Positions 38,501-46,775 of a stretch of 64,000 bases of DNA are shown piece by piece; the first letter of the stretch is position 1; every line of letters begins with the position of its first letter. The notes under the pieces were generated by a model. It worked only from the letters and a program-made list of their open reading frames with translations. It ran no database searches and had not been told where the DNA came from. The DNA comes from Taishania sp965247975 (lineage in GTDB: Bacteria; Bacteroidota; Bacteroidia; Flavobacteriales_D; Crocinitomicaceae), in assembly GCA_965247975.1 (NCBI GenBank), contig OZ252050.1:1488001-1552000 (forward strand), given 5' to 3'. A program made the position numbers and the translations under genes.

Positions 38501-39335
38501 CTGCACGGATTCTATTTTCTTCGATGATTATTTGTCTATTGGAGGACCAACAGGTGACGTTACTTGGATTAATATTGGAGACATTTGTAATCCAGAATTT
38601 CAATTTATTCCTTCCAATTTGAATAATGTGACCGACATTATTTGGGATTTAGGTAATGGCGAAACGGTCAATTCTGTTGAAAGTTTTGATTATACGTATA
38701 GCAATCCAGGCACTTTTGTTCCAATCGCAACACTTGTGGATGACACTCCGTGCGAAGTAGAATATGTCATGAATCCAATTACAACTATAAATACAGAGAT
38801 GACAGCTGATTTTTCAGTGGATCCAACCGTTCTTCCAGTGTTTGATTTGATGAATGTGTATGATAATTCAACGGGTGGGACAGGAGGAATTGTTTCATGG
38901 GAATGGACTTTTGGAACTGAAAATTTCACGAACAATAATGGCAATAATTTCAATTATGCTTGGCCTTTACCAGGATATCAAACAATTACATTGACAGTGA
39001 CGGATTCTTTGGGTTGTTCTGAAAGCACTGCAGCAACGGTTTATGTAACCGCAGAATTAATCATTCCAAACGTGTTAACCGCAAATAGTGATGGAACAAA
39101 TGATTTGTTTGTGCTTGGTCAACCTGTATTTAAATCCTATGACATTATCATTCTCAATCGATGGGGAAATGTTGTGAGTGAATTGTACGACCAAAACGGT
39201 GTATATCTATGGGATGGTAAAAGTCAATCTGGAGCGTATTGCACAGACGGAGTATATTTTTACCGATTAACTGGCGTTCAATACGATGACATCGAGGTAA
39301 GTAAACATGGTTTCGTTACGTTGATCGTAAAATAA
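35565..39335 (+). CDS. Giant PKD-repeat surface protein with T9SS type B sorting domain
   Basis: 1256 residues. The ATG at 35565 precedes an extended signal region (LILIFLFLSLGLNAQ, residues ~27-41). About ten PKD-type beta domains follow, with repeats of the form WNFGDGSTAS or WNFGNG and then GTYTVTLTV. The C-terminal CHU_C domain starts at IPNVLTANSDGTNDLF (~1165) and contains IILNRWGNVV and GVYFYRLTG. Such proteins are exported by the T9SS and act in adhesion or gliding. It is paralogous in plan to the frameshifted gene upstream, which ends 67 bases before it. Confidence 0.88.
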   Translation: MKKDSFKITWVIKSILQRAKLILIFLFLSLGLNAQFNVDFTANPREICVGESVSFTDQTTSANPIVSWAWNFGDGSTASTQNPTHIYTSAGTYNITLTANNGSTSVAEVKTAFILVNPLPNTGFTTPSIGCTVPYSPVFTNVTPASGNNSYSWNFGNGQTSTSQVPTGITYTSAGTYTVSLTVTNQMTGCVKTITQTITVANYNADFNASSNAVCLGQSVSFTNQSTPGTNSWSWNFGNGGLSSVQNPNFTYANPGTYTVTLTAQNTTVGCSDTYTETIVVNPLPQASFTADVTQGCNPLSVDFDNTSVGSGTFSWSFGNGAIFLGANPPTQTYANPGNYTVSLTYTNANGCSSTSTQVNMITVQPLITDFEPDVYEGCEDLAVQFTDLSSSPNPVDNPITGWNWDFGNGSTYSGQNPPVQLYEEGVYTVTLTVTTASGCSDTYALIDSIRVGIPPDVSFTFTPDNGCANTPYDFTSTTPIPPNYDAEDVEWHWYFGDGGQSLIENPTYNYPIDTGFFDVTLIVSLRGCNDTLVVPNAIYIIAPIAKFSPSQNVFCNPTLPLTVPFNDNAILGADGDDVTMIWSWGDGSSNTLTTPSLFTNPNQGSMSHVYTDYGTYFIQQAVYNTTTGCADSITQQIHLSAIDADFALSSDSVCRSFPVFMTNTSTSTHSISYYMYNIGNGISQFGPDTTYTYNISGSYDISLFIANAVGCTDTQVFQDFVALQQPVAQILPSETSGCTPIDVIFNNGSSAVGNGVGFGTFNWTLPDMSTQTTIGLNQSINYTFEDIGTFTTTMIATDNFGCVSAPTSVTTVLTDPTAIFSVDSVVCNLESFTTINNSEDFVSSEWILNGSTVSNSLNYSNAFNESNPSNLTGIVNDLSLVVTDVNGCTDTATTQITISYPQVLASYSFDGSNVNAAGEFVCPPVFASLSDSSVSYGSIVAWDWTFGDDNASELEDPENTYVFAGTYSATLNITDEFGCTDSIFFDDYLSIGGPTGDVTWINIGDICNPEFQFIPSNLNNVTDIIWDLGNGETVNSVESFDYTYSNPGTFVPIATLVDDTPCEVEYVMNPITTINTEMTADFSVDPTVLPVFDLMNVYDNSTGGTGGIVSWEWTFGTENFTNNNGNNFNYAWPLPGYQTITLTVTDSLGCSESTAATVYVTAELIIPNVLTANSDGTNDLFVLGQPVFKSYDIIILNRWGNVVSELYDQNGVYLWDGKSQSGAYCTDGVYFYRLTGVQYDDIEVSKHGFVTLIVK

Positions 39336-39347
39336 TCGATTTGATTG

Positions 39348-40199
39348 ATGAAAGCGTTGATTATTCAAGGAGGAGGATTTCGAACAGCTTTTAGCGCTGG
39401 AGTTCTTGATGCTTTTTTAGAACAGCATTTCGATCCATTCGATATGTATATTGGCGTTTCTGGCGGTGCTAATGCCGTTTCGTACTTCATGGCGCATCAA
39501 AAGGGCAAGTGTTTGGAATCCATTTATCATCTAGCAGAAGACACGAAACCAAAAATTGGTCGATTGATAAAAAGTAGAACCCTATTGAATTTGGAGTTTT
39601 TTAATCAAATTGCCAATGAGTTAGTGCCTTTTGACACCGATTTTATTTTGAATCACCAAGCACATAAGAAAATTGGGATTGTGATGACCAATCGTCAAAC
39701 AGGCAAAGCAAATTATGTGCATCCAACCATAGAGAATTGGGTAGATTGCTGCATTGCTTCTTGTGCCTTGCCTTTTGTTTCCAAAGGAAAACATCAGTTG
39801 TTTGAAAGTGAATTCATGGATGGTAGTTGGAGTGATCCACTTCCAGTAAAATGGGCCATTGAGCATGGTGCAACGGAAATTTATGTTGTAAGGACAGCAC
39901 CCAAAGATCTCAAAGAAAAACCAAATGTGCTCGATCGACTTGCTTCTATTTACTTTCGAAAAAATCCAAGCTTAAAAACCATTTTTGCAAACAATCATTT
40001 GAATTACAACAATGCAATAGATTACATTAATGAAAATCCAAAAGGAGTGAAAATTCATCAAGTGGCACCTGAGCGCGTTTTGTTGACGAATAATTTAAAA
40101 GGAATGCAGCAAACGATTACTGAGGATTATGCGTATGGTTTGGCAAAAGGTCAAGAATTTCTTAAGATTCACTTAGAATTTTCAAGTATTGAAGAATGA
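39348..40199 (+). CDS. Patatin-like phospholipase
   Basis: 283 residues. The oxyanion-hole GGGFRTAFSAGVL is at residues ~7-19, the nucleophile Ser in GVSGGAN at ~37-43, and the catalytic Asp in DGSWSDPLP at ~163. This matches the bacterial patatin/RssA-like fold with a Ser-Asp dyad. The substrate is probably a membrane lipid. The ATG at 39348 is preferred to the TTG one codon upstream. It lies 12 bases after the giant PKD gene. Confidence 0.88.
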   Translation: MKALIIQGGGFRTAFSAGVLDAFLEQHFDPFDMYIGVSGGANAVSYFMAHQKGKCLESIYHLAEDTKPKIGRLIKSRTLLNLEFFNQIANELVPFDTDFILNHQAHKKIGIVMTNRQTGKANYVHPTIENWVDCCIASCALPFVSKGKHQLFESEFMDGSWSDPLPVKWAIEHGATEIYVVRTAPKDLKEKPNVLDRLASIYFRKNPSLKTIFANNHLNYNNAIDYINENPKGVKIHQVAPERVLLTNNLKGMQQTITEDYAYGLAKGQEFLKIHLEFSSIEE

Positions 40200-40244
40200 C
40201 TTGAAATTTTCACTAAACTTGTCTTTCAATAAATAATTGATAAA

Positions 40245-40559
40245 ATGAAAATCAAAGCCATTTCAATTTCCTTCTTAATCATTTCCATCTCATTGTTCGC
40301 ATGTAAGAAGAAAACAAAAGTTTCTTGTAATGGAACAACCCCAACGTATAATAGTTATGTGAAAAACGTTGTTCAGAACAATTGCGTGAGCTGTCATTCT
40401 CAATATGGCACTTATTCTGGCTTGAAATCGATTGTGGAAAACGGCAGTTTTGAAAGTGAAGTGTTGAAGAAACAGTCTATGCCACAAGATGGATCCCTTT
40501 CCAGCGACGAATTAAATACGTTAAAATGCTGGATCGAAAATGGCGCTCCTGAAAATTAG
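40245..40559 (+). CDS. Small c-type cytochrome lipoprotein
   Basis: 104 residues with a lipoprotein signal (FLIISISLFAC, Cys near residue 20). A single haem-binding motif CVSCH lies near residues 48-52, with a possible axial Met in KQSMPQDG (~87). The spacing fits the small monohaem cytochrome domain often written SCHxxY...MPP in Bacteroidota. It is probably periplasmic and electron-carrying. Confidence 0.78.
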   Translation: MKIKAISISFLIISISLFACKKKTKVSCNGTTPTYNSYVKNVVQNNCVSCHSQYGTYSGLKSIVENGSFESEVLKKQSMPQDGSLSSDELNTLKCWIENGAPEN

Positions 40560-40957
40560 ATTTCTTTGCTTGTCGACGATAAGTAACGTTCAATAATCAT
40601 CGCGGAAATTCGTTTGCTCACTTCTTTTTGATTTTGCAGAAAAAAATCGAACTCTTCATCCGTAAAAAGACCAATGACACAACCAAGTAATTTTTGTTTT
40701 ACTCCGGTATTCTTGCTTAAATGATTTTTTAAATACGTTTGATTCTTTTCTTTATCCAACGAAGCGCATAACTCAATTTTAAATCCTTCGGATTGTTCAA
40801 TGAGTGTGACTAATTTTTGGTGTTGCATCTTCAAAACAGGTCGCAAAGTCAAATGCATAAAAGATTCTAACGAATTTTTTTCACCATTAAATTCAATATC
40901 AATGATTGGACGTAATGCTAGTAATTGAGCGGTTGGATCGAGATTACTTTTTGACAT
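40556..40957 (-). CDS. Hypothetical soluble protein
   Basis: 133 residues, largely helical, with Lys/Glu-rich segments (LDKEKNQTYLKNHLSKN) and no signal or membrane segment. I do not recognise the family. It overlaps the YjdM-like gene upstream by 14 bases, so the two are probably cotranscribed, and it converges with the cytochrome gene with a 4-base overlap. Confidence 0.55.
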   Translation of the reverse strand: MSKSNLDPTAQLLALRPIIDIEFNGEKNSLESFMHLTLRPVLKMQHQKLVTLIEQSEGFKIELCASLDKEKNQTYLKNHLSKNTGVKQKLLGCVIGLFTDEEFDFFLQNQKEVSKRISAMIIERYLSSTSKEI

Positions 40958-41501
40958 ATTGCGTCAAAATCACGATTGTTTGTCCTTCCACTTTTCCTTC
41001 AATATGTTCGTGATTGTCATGCACTAAACGAATATTTCGCACCGCAGTACCTCTTTTTGCTGTAAAATTTCCTCCTTTCACCTTCAAGTCTTTGATTAAC
41101 ACGACAGAATCTCCGGTTTGTAATTCAACTCCGTTGCTATCCACATGTTTTTGTGCACCTTCAGAAATACCTTCGTTTGCCCATTTTTGAGTTTCCTCAT
41201 CCATGTACATCATTTCCAATAAATCATTCGGCCAACCTTCGCTTTTAAGTTGATTCAACATACGGTAGGAAACAACTTTTACAGCGTCCACTTCGCTCCA
41301 AATGCTGTCATTCAAGCATCTCCAATGATTTGAATCTACAGGCGAATCACCGTTTAACTGCGATTTACAAACCGAACAAATGTAAATACATTCATCTGCA
41401 TTGGTTCCTGCTTTTGGTGCAACAACAAAACTGGTTAATCCCTCGCTAGCTGTGCACAGTTCACAAACTCCATTACTTCTTTGCTCTAATTCTTTACTCA
41501 T
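40944..41501 (-). CDS. YjdM/PhnA-family zinc-ribbon protein
   Basis: 185 residues. The N-terminal zinc ribbon has CELC (~13-16) and CSVC (~42-45). The C-terminal ~65-residue PhnA/SH3-like domain is VDSNGVELQTGDSVVLIKDLKVKGGN, ending VILTQYVKK. Despite the old name phnA it is not phosphonoacetate hydrolase, and the function of the family is unknown. It overlaps the next minus-strand gene. Confidence 0.85.
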   Translation of the reverse strand: MSKELEQRSNGVCELCTASEGLTSFVVAPKAGTNADECIYICSVCKSQLNGDSPVDSNHWRCLNDSIWSEVDAVKVVSYRMLNQLKSEGWPNDLLEMMYMDEETQKWANEGISEGAQKHVDSNGVELQTGDSVVLIKDLKVKGGNFTAKRGTAVRNIRLVHDNHEHIEGKVEGQTIVILTQYVKK

Positions 41502-41535
41502 CGGATATCTAAAAACTTAATTCAACGTTCAACAT

Positions 41536-42252
41536 TCATTTGCTAATATACATAGTGAATGTCGAGACAAAAATAGGTGCTTTTTTCACTAAATCATCAG
41601 AAGACTTTATCATTTGTTCACCAAACAGGCTCAAATAAGGATCTTTATTCACTTTTTTGTCCAAACCAAGTGCAATTTTCACCTTGCATTGATCCAAATT
41701 ACTGAAATCGGATGGGTGAACAATTCCCTCCGAATCCCACCCAAATCCGGCAAATTCAAAGTCTTTTTTGTTCCAAGCGGCTAATTCATCCATTTGCATT
41801 CCGAGTGACATGCCGCATTCGCTATCTATTTTTTGGCTGACAATGATGTTGTGTTTATTGTCGTAAATGAGATGTGATGCTTCGATGAAATCCAATTTTT
41901 TCGAATCTTTTTTGTTCCAAACGTATTTCACAACATGATTGTTTTGGGTGTTAAAAATGATCGTATGTTTCACTTTAATAGCGCCTTGAGCATACGTTGA
42001 TCTACCATTTACACAATTTTTTTTCCCAAAAGTTTCTTCGAGCGCTTTTTTTGACCTGATGGAAGCATAATCTTCAAAAAAGTCAAAAATCAAGATGTTA
42101 TTGGCTGGATCTGTATCTTTTTCAACTTTCTTAACTTGCTCAATTTCAATAAATTTTATGCGATTTCTGGTTTTACATGATTGAAGGAAGAACGAGTAGC
42201 ACGCGAGTAGTGTTAGAACGAAGCAAGTTCTAAACAAAGGTTGACATTTCAT
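41536..42252 (-). CDS. Hypothetical lipoprotein
   Basis: 238 residues with a lipoprotein signal (VLTLLACYSFFLQSC, Cys near residue 26). The mature part mixes strands and charged helices (IIFNTQNNHVVKYVWNKKD) and has Cys near IDSECGMSLG. No family is recognised. It lies 14 bases after the amidotransferase gene on the minus strand. Confidence 0.58.
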   Translation of the reverse strand: MKCQPLFRTCFVLTLLACYSFFLQSCKTRNRIKFIEIEQVKKVEKDTDPANNILIFDFFEDYASIRSKKALEETFGKKNCVNGRSTYAQGAIKVKHTIIFNTQNNHVVKYVWNKKDSKKLDFIEASHLIYDNKHNIIVSQKIDSECGMSLGMQMDELAAWNKKDFEFAGFGWDSEGIVHPSDFSNLDQCKVKIALGLDKKVNKDPYLSLFGEQMIKSSDDLVKKAPIFVSTFTMYISK

Positions 42253-42266
42253 TTTTTTTTGCAGTA

Positions 42267-42830
42267 TTAGATTTTTAGAAAATTAGCAATTATGTTTATT
42301 CCGTTTTGAGTTAATATTGATTCTGGATGAAATTGCACTCCAAATATGGGTTGTGTTTTATGCTGAATAGCCATTGCCACATTTCTACTTGATAAGGCAA
42401 CGAGCTCCAAACAATCTGGAAGTGAATCCAAATCTACTTTCCAGCTGTGATAAAGTCCTCCAAGAAATTCATCTGGCAATTCTTTGAATAAAATGGAAGG
42501 CTGAATGACATTTATTTTTGTTTGCACTCCATGGGTTACTTTGAATTGATTCAATAATTTTCCGCCATAAAACTCAGCAATTCCCTGCATTCCGAGGCAA
42601 ATCCCCAAAATGGGTTTTGTAGCGTGAAATTGTTCTAAAACCTCAAACATATTTTTCGTGGTTGCAGGTAAACCTGGACCCGGCGAAAAAATGATTTTAT
42701 CAAATTCAGCCACTTTTTCAAGGTATAAAACGTCGTTACGAATGACATCAACTGACGCTCCAAGCCCTTCCACGTAGTGTTTTAAATTATACGTAAAAGA
42801 ATCATAATTGTCTATAATCAATACCTTCAA
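42267..42830 (-). CDS. Anthranilate/aminodeoxychorismate synthase glutamine amidotransferase (component II)
   Basis: A 187-residue class I glutamine amidotransferase. A TTG at 42830 is the probable start, giving KVLIIDNYDSFTYNL at once. Catalytic residues are visible: the nucleophile in PILGICLGMQ (Cys ~77) and the His-Glu of VQFHPES (~170). It supplies ammonia for anthranilate (tryptophan) or p-aminobenzoate (folate) synthesis. It stands without trp or pab partners, so TrpG and PabA cannot be told apart and it may serve both. Confidence 0.88.
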   Translation of the reverse strand: MKVLIIDNYDSFTYNLKHYVEGLGASVDVIRNDVLYLEKVAEFDKIIFSPGPGLPATTKNMFEVLEQFHATKPILGICLGMQGIAEFYGGKLLNQFKVTHGVQTKINVIQPSILFKELPDEFLGGLYHSWKVDLDSLPDCLELVALSSRNVAMAIQHKTQPIFGVQFHPESILTQNGINIIANFLKI

Positions 42831-42885
42831 CGAAATTGGCTTATTTTTGTTAAACTTGCACAAAGTTAATCAAAGCTTTAAATCA

Positions 42886-43263
42886 ATGAAAACAGTTATT
42901 CAAATTCAAGGAGCTCCAAAACCCATTGGACCATACAGTCAGGCCATTTTAAAGCATGATACCTTGTATGTTAGCGGACAAATTCCATTGAATCCTTTTT
43001 CGGGAGATTTAGTCATTGATTCCATCGAAAACGCAACGGAACAAGTTCTTAAAAACATTCAAGCACTTTTGGAACAAGCCGAAATGACCTTGGATCATGT
43101 AGTTAAATGCAGCATTTTTCTGAAAAGTATGGATGACTTCGCAGCAATGAATGAAGTGTACGCACGATTTTTTCTTGAAAATCCACCAGCGCGCGAAACG
43201 GTGCAAGTTTCAAAACTTCCGCTTGATGTTCCAATCGAAATTTCGTGCATTGCGATTCGTTAA
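42886..43263 (+). CDS. ridA: RidA-family reactive intermediate/imine deaminase
   Basis: 125 residues. Family motifs include PKPIGPYSQAI (residues ~9-19), LYVSGQIPLNP (~29-39) and an Arg near PARETVQVSKLPLDVPIEI (~105), which binds the carboxylate of 2-aminoacrylate-type imines. It is a cytosolic trimer. The ATG at 42886 is preferred because the longer frame from 42808 overlaps the divergent amidotransferase. The next gene begins 3 bases after its stop. Confidence 0.93.
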   Translation: MKTVIQIQGAPKPIGPYSQAILKHDTLYVSGQIPLNPFSGDLVIDSIENATEQVLKNIQALLEQAEMTLDHVVKCSIFLKSMDDFAAMNEVYARFFLENPPARETVQVSKLPLDVPIEISCIAIR

Positions 43264-43266
43264 TTA

Positions 43267-45225
43267 TTGAATTCAAATTTCACATATAAACTGAGTGTCA
43301 TCATTGTCAATTACAATGTTGAATACTTTCTTGAGCAATGTTTAAATTCGGTCAAACAAGCTTTAAACGGGATTGAAGGTGAAGTTTTTGTGGTTGATAA
43401 TAATTCCATCGATCAATCCGTGGAAATGGTGGCATCGAAATTTCCTGAATATCATTTGATTGCCAACAAAGACAATCGCGGTTTTTCAAAAGCGAATAAT
43501 CAAGCAATTGAATTGTCGAAAGGGGAGTATGTATTGCTTCTGAATCCTGACACTGTTGTCGAAGAGGATACGTTCAAAAAAGTCATCGATTTCATGGATG
43601 CCCATCCAGATGCAGGTGGGCTAGGTGTGCGCATGCTCGACGGAAAAGGAAAATTTCTTCCTGAATCAAAACGTGGATTACCAACTCCAGCAGTTGCTTT
43701 TTATAAGATTTTTGGTTTGGCACGTATGTTTCCAAAATCTAAACGTTTTGGACATTATCACCTTGGTCATCTCAGTGAATTTGAGACGAATGAAATCGAA
43801 ATTCTGAGCGGTGCGTTCATGCTTATGCGCAGGGAAGCACTCGACAAGGTTGGTGTGTTGGATGAAGCATTTTTTATGTATGGTGAAGACATTGATTTAT
43901 CTTATCGGATTATAAAAGGAGGATATAAAAATTACTATTTTCCGGAAACCAGAATCATTCACTACAAAGGAGAAAGCACCAAAAAAAGTTCGGTCAATTA
44001 TGTTTTTGTCTTTTACCGTGCCATGGTTATTTTTGCGCAAAAACATTTCTCTCAAAAAAACGCACGCCTTTTTTCATTCATCATCAACTTTGCGATTTAC
44101 TTACGAGCAGGAATGGCAATAGCGACGCGATTCATCAAGCGAATCACCTTGCCACTTGTTGATGTTTTAATTATTATCGGAGGACTTTTTGCACTCACAC
44201 ATCGTTGGAAAATTAAGGAAATTGAATTCTCGTTTGATTTGCTGAAATATGCAATCCCAATCTATACCTTGGTTTGGGTTTTATCCATTGTTTTCAACGG
44301 AGGATATGACTTTCCAACTAAATTGAAGCGCTTTTTTACAGGAACTTTTGTAGGAACAATCATTATTTTGGTTGGTTATGCATTGATTCCGAAAGATTGG
44401 CAATTTTCGCGCCTTTTCATTTTGCTTGGTTCTGCTTGGGTGGTACTGTACTACTTGCTTTCACGCTTATTCTTGCATTTTTCGGTGAAAGGCAAATTCA
44501 AAATGTTTAGCACCAAATCAAAAAGATATGCGATCGTGGGATCAAAAGATGAGGTGGAGCGGGTGCACGACATACTCAAGCAAACTACCCGCGACATTGA
44601 ATTGGTGGAATATTTATCCATGATAGAAAAAGAATCTTGGTCGGTTGGTACAATGAATCAGCTGGATCAAATGGTTCACATTCATGAAATAAACGAAATT
44701 ATTTTTTGTGCAAAAGATGCTGCCGCCCACGAAATCATCGAATGGATGTCGCGTATTGATTCAAATAAAGTGGATTTCAAAATTGCACAACCAGATAGTT
44801 TGTTTTTAATTGGAAGTAATTCCATCGAAACAGCTGGCGACTTGTACGTTTTGAATGTGAACGCTATTTCCAAGCAAGAAAACATCAGAAATAAGCGAAC
44901 CTTAGACGTATTTGTTTCCCTATTACTGCTCATTTCTTCGCCCATTTTGGTTTGGTCTTTTGGAAATAAAGTGCAATTTTTAAAGAACATTTTCGCCGTG
45001 CTTATCGGAAAAAAGACACTTGTGGGCTATCATCCAAGTCAAATTTCAGAGGGGGCTGCCTTACCAAAAATCAAATCAGGACTTCTTTACCCGATGGAGG
45101 AAATTGTGAAAATGGATCCGAACATTTCAAGTAAAATCAATTTAATTTATGCCCGCGATTATTCGGCGCGCAAGGATCTGGCAATTGTTCTAAAAACGTG
45201 GAAAAAATTAGATAGAATCAACTAG
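43267..45225 (+). CDS. GT2 glycosyltransferase fused to a degenerate sugar-phosphate transferase-like region
   Basis: 652 residues from a probable TTG start at 43267. The GT2 domain covers residues 1-~260 (SVIIVNYNVEYFLEQCLNSV, LLNPDTVV, EDIDLSYR). About four membrane helices follow at ~275-405, then a Rossmann-like domain (KRYAIVGSKDEVERVHDIL, ~417) and a tail beginning RNKRTLDVFVSLLLLISSP (~545) that resembles a polyprenyl sugar-phosphate transferase. The tail lacks that family's FRTM and RLDELPQ core. This order mirrors the intact enzyme at 50713-52107, so the C-terminal half is probably a non-catalytic derivative. Confidence 0.78.
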   Translation: MNSNFTYKLSVIIVNYNVEYFLEQCLNSVKQALNGIEGEVFVVDNNSIDQSVEMVASKFPEYHLIANKDNRGFSKANNQAIELSKGEYVLLLNPDTVVEEDTFKKVIDFMDAHPDAGGLGVRMLDGKGKFLPESKRGLPTPAVAFYKIFGLARMFPKSKRFGHYHLGHLSEFETNEIEILSGAFMLMRREALDKVGVLDEAFFMYGEDIDLSYRIIKGGYKNYYFPETRIIHYKGESTKKSSVNYVFVFYRAMVIFAQKHFSQKNARLFSFIINFAIYLRAGMAIATRFIKRITLPLVDVLIIIGGLFALTHRWKIKEIEFSFDLLKYAIPIYTLVWVLSIVFNGGYDFPTKLKRFFTGTFVGTIIILVGYALIPKDWQFSRLFILLGSAWVVLYYLLSRLFLHFSVKGKFKMFSTKSKRYAIVGSKDEVERVHDILKQTTRDIELVEYLSMIEKESWSVGTMNQLDQMVHIHEINEIIFCAKDAAAHEIIEWMSRIDSNKVDFKIAQPDSLFLIGSNSIETAGDLYVLNVNAISKQENIRNKRTLDVFVSLLLLISSPILVWSFGNKVQFLKNIFAVLIGKKTLVGYHPSQISEGAALPKIKSGLLYPMEEIVKMDPNISSKINLIYARDYSARKDLAIVLKTWKKLDRIN

Positions 45226-45233
45226 TTTATTCC

Positions 45234-45263
45234 TTGCTGAAAAGGATTTTTCGCTTATTTTTG
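45234..45263 (+). promoter_or_regulatory. Promoter upstream of the E2 acyltransferase gene
   Basis: TTG at 45234-45236, 19 bases, then TATTTTTG at 45256-45263, a full match to TAnnTTTG. The -33 element is only partly conserved. The ATG lies 32 bases downstream. Confidence 0.5.
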
Positions 45264-45294
45264 TACTCTTAATTTAGATTATTAGCAGAAATTT

Positions 45295-46671
45295 ATGGCA
45301 AGGATTGAAATTAGACTTCCAAAAATGGGAGAAAGCGTTACCGAAGCAACGATAACAAACTGGTTAAAAAACATCGGGGACAATGTGGACATGGACGAAG
45401 CATTGGTTGAAGTTGCAACGGACAAGGTAGATAATGAATTGCCGTCTGAAGCGAAAGGTGTATTGGTAGAACGACTTTTTGAAGTTGACCAAGTTGCACA
45501 AGTAGGTGATGTGATTGCGATTATTTCTACAGATGGTGATGGTGGTGCAGCAGCAAGCGAGCCAGCGAAAGAAGTAACTGCACCAGCCGTAAGTGTTGCC
45601 GAAATAACAAAATCTGTTGAATTAGCGACAGAAACTGCTCAAAATCAAATTGCTTTGGATAAAAACGGTCCATCAGGAAAATTCTATTCTCCGTTGGTAA
45701 GAAGTATTGCGGAAACTGAAGGCATTTCAATGACGGACTTGGAAGCAATTCAAGGAACAGGTCAAGCTGGAAGAGTTACTAAAAAAGACATCCTCGATTA
45801 CGTTAGTAACCGTGCGAATGGTTCAGCTCCTGTTGCTCCCGCAGCAACTCCGCAAGCAAATGGAAGTGCACCAAAAGTAGCAGCAACTCCGCAAGCAGCT
45901 CCAGTTGTTCAAGGAGGTGGATTCCTTTCAAATATCAAAGAACCAGTTGTCGTTGCAAATCCAGGTGATGAAATCATCGAAATGGATCGCATGCGTAAAT
46001 TGATTGCTGATCACATGCTTATGTCGGTGCATGTTTCTCCACATGTTACTTCTTACGTTGAAGCAGATGTTACTGAAATCGTGAATTGGAGAAATAAAGT
46101 AAAAGATTCTTTCAAGAAGAGAGAAGGTGAGAACATGACTTTTACACCTATTTTTATTGAGGCGATTGTGAAAGCAATCAAAGATTTCCCAATGGTGAAT
46201 GTTTCTGTATCTGGTTCACAAATCATTAAGCGAAAAGACATCAATATCGGAATGGCAACAGCTTTGCCTTCTGGAAATTTAATTGTACCTGTGATTAAGA
46301 ATGCAGATCGCATGAACTTGACAGGCTTAGCCAAATCGGTGAATGAAATGGCTAACAATGCACGAAATAATGCATTGAAACCAGAGGATATTCAAGGAGG
46401 AACATATACAGTAACAAATGTTGGAACCTTCGGAAACGTAATGGGAACGCCAATCATCAATCAACCGCAAGTAGCTATTTTGGCTTTGGGTGCCATTCGT
46501 AAAGTACCAGCAGTTATTGAAACTCCACATGGTGATTTTATCGGAATTCGTCACAAAATGTTCTTGTCACATTCGTATGACCATAGAGTTGTTGATGGTG
46601 CTTTGGGTGGACAATTCGTGCGCAGAGTTGCTGATTACTTAGAGCAATTTGACAGTAACAGAGAACTTTAA
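45295..46671 (+). CDS. Dihydrolipoamide acyltransferase, E2 of a 2-oxo acid dehydrogenase complex
   Basis: 458 residues. The N-terminal lipoyl domain has its modified Lys at 44 (EVATDKVDNEL). An Ala/Pro-rich linker, an E3-binding domain (FYSPLVRSIAETEG, ~130-170), a second Ala/Pro linker and a trimeric catalytic domain follow, with the active-site DHRVVDG (His430, Asp434). It belongs to the 2-oxoacid E2 family. Pyruvate, 2-oxoglutarate or branched-chain specificity cannot be fixed from sequence alone. Genes for E1 and E3 are not nearby. Confidence 0.92.
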   Translation: MARIEIRLPKMGESVTEATITNWLKNIGDNVDMDEALVEVATDKVDNELPSEAKGVLVERLFEVDQVAQVGDVIAIISTDGDGGAAASEPAKEVTAPAVSVAEITKSVELATETAQNQIALDKNGPSGKFYSPLVRSIAETEGISMTDLEAIQGTGQAGRVTKKDILDYVSNRANGSAPVAPAATPQANGSAPKVAATPQAAPVVQGGGFLSNIKEPVVVANPGDEIIEMDRMRKLIADHMLMSVHVSPHVTSYVEADVTEIVNWRNKVKDSFKKREGENMTFTPIFIEAIVKAIKDFPMVNVSVSGSQIIKRKDINIGMATALPSGNLIVPVIKNADRMNLTGLAKSVNEMANNARNNALKPEDIQGGTYTVTNVGTFGNVMGTPIINQPQVAILALGAIRKVPAVIETPHGDFIGIRHKMFLSHSYDHRVVDGALGGQFVRRVADYLEQFDSNREL

Positions 46672-46775
46672 TCTGCAAATAACTTCAATTGCTTATTAAC
46701 GAATTATTTATATCTTAGTGCTAAAATGTAAGTAGGGAAAATGATTTACTTGCATAAATTATAAAATATCATTTT

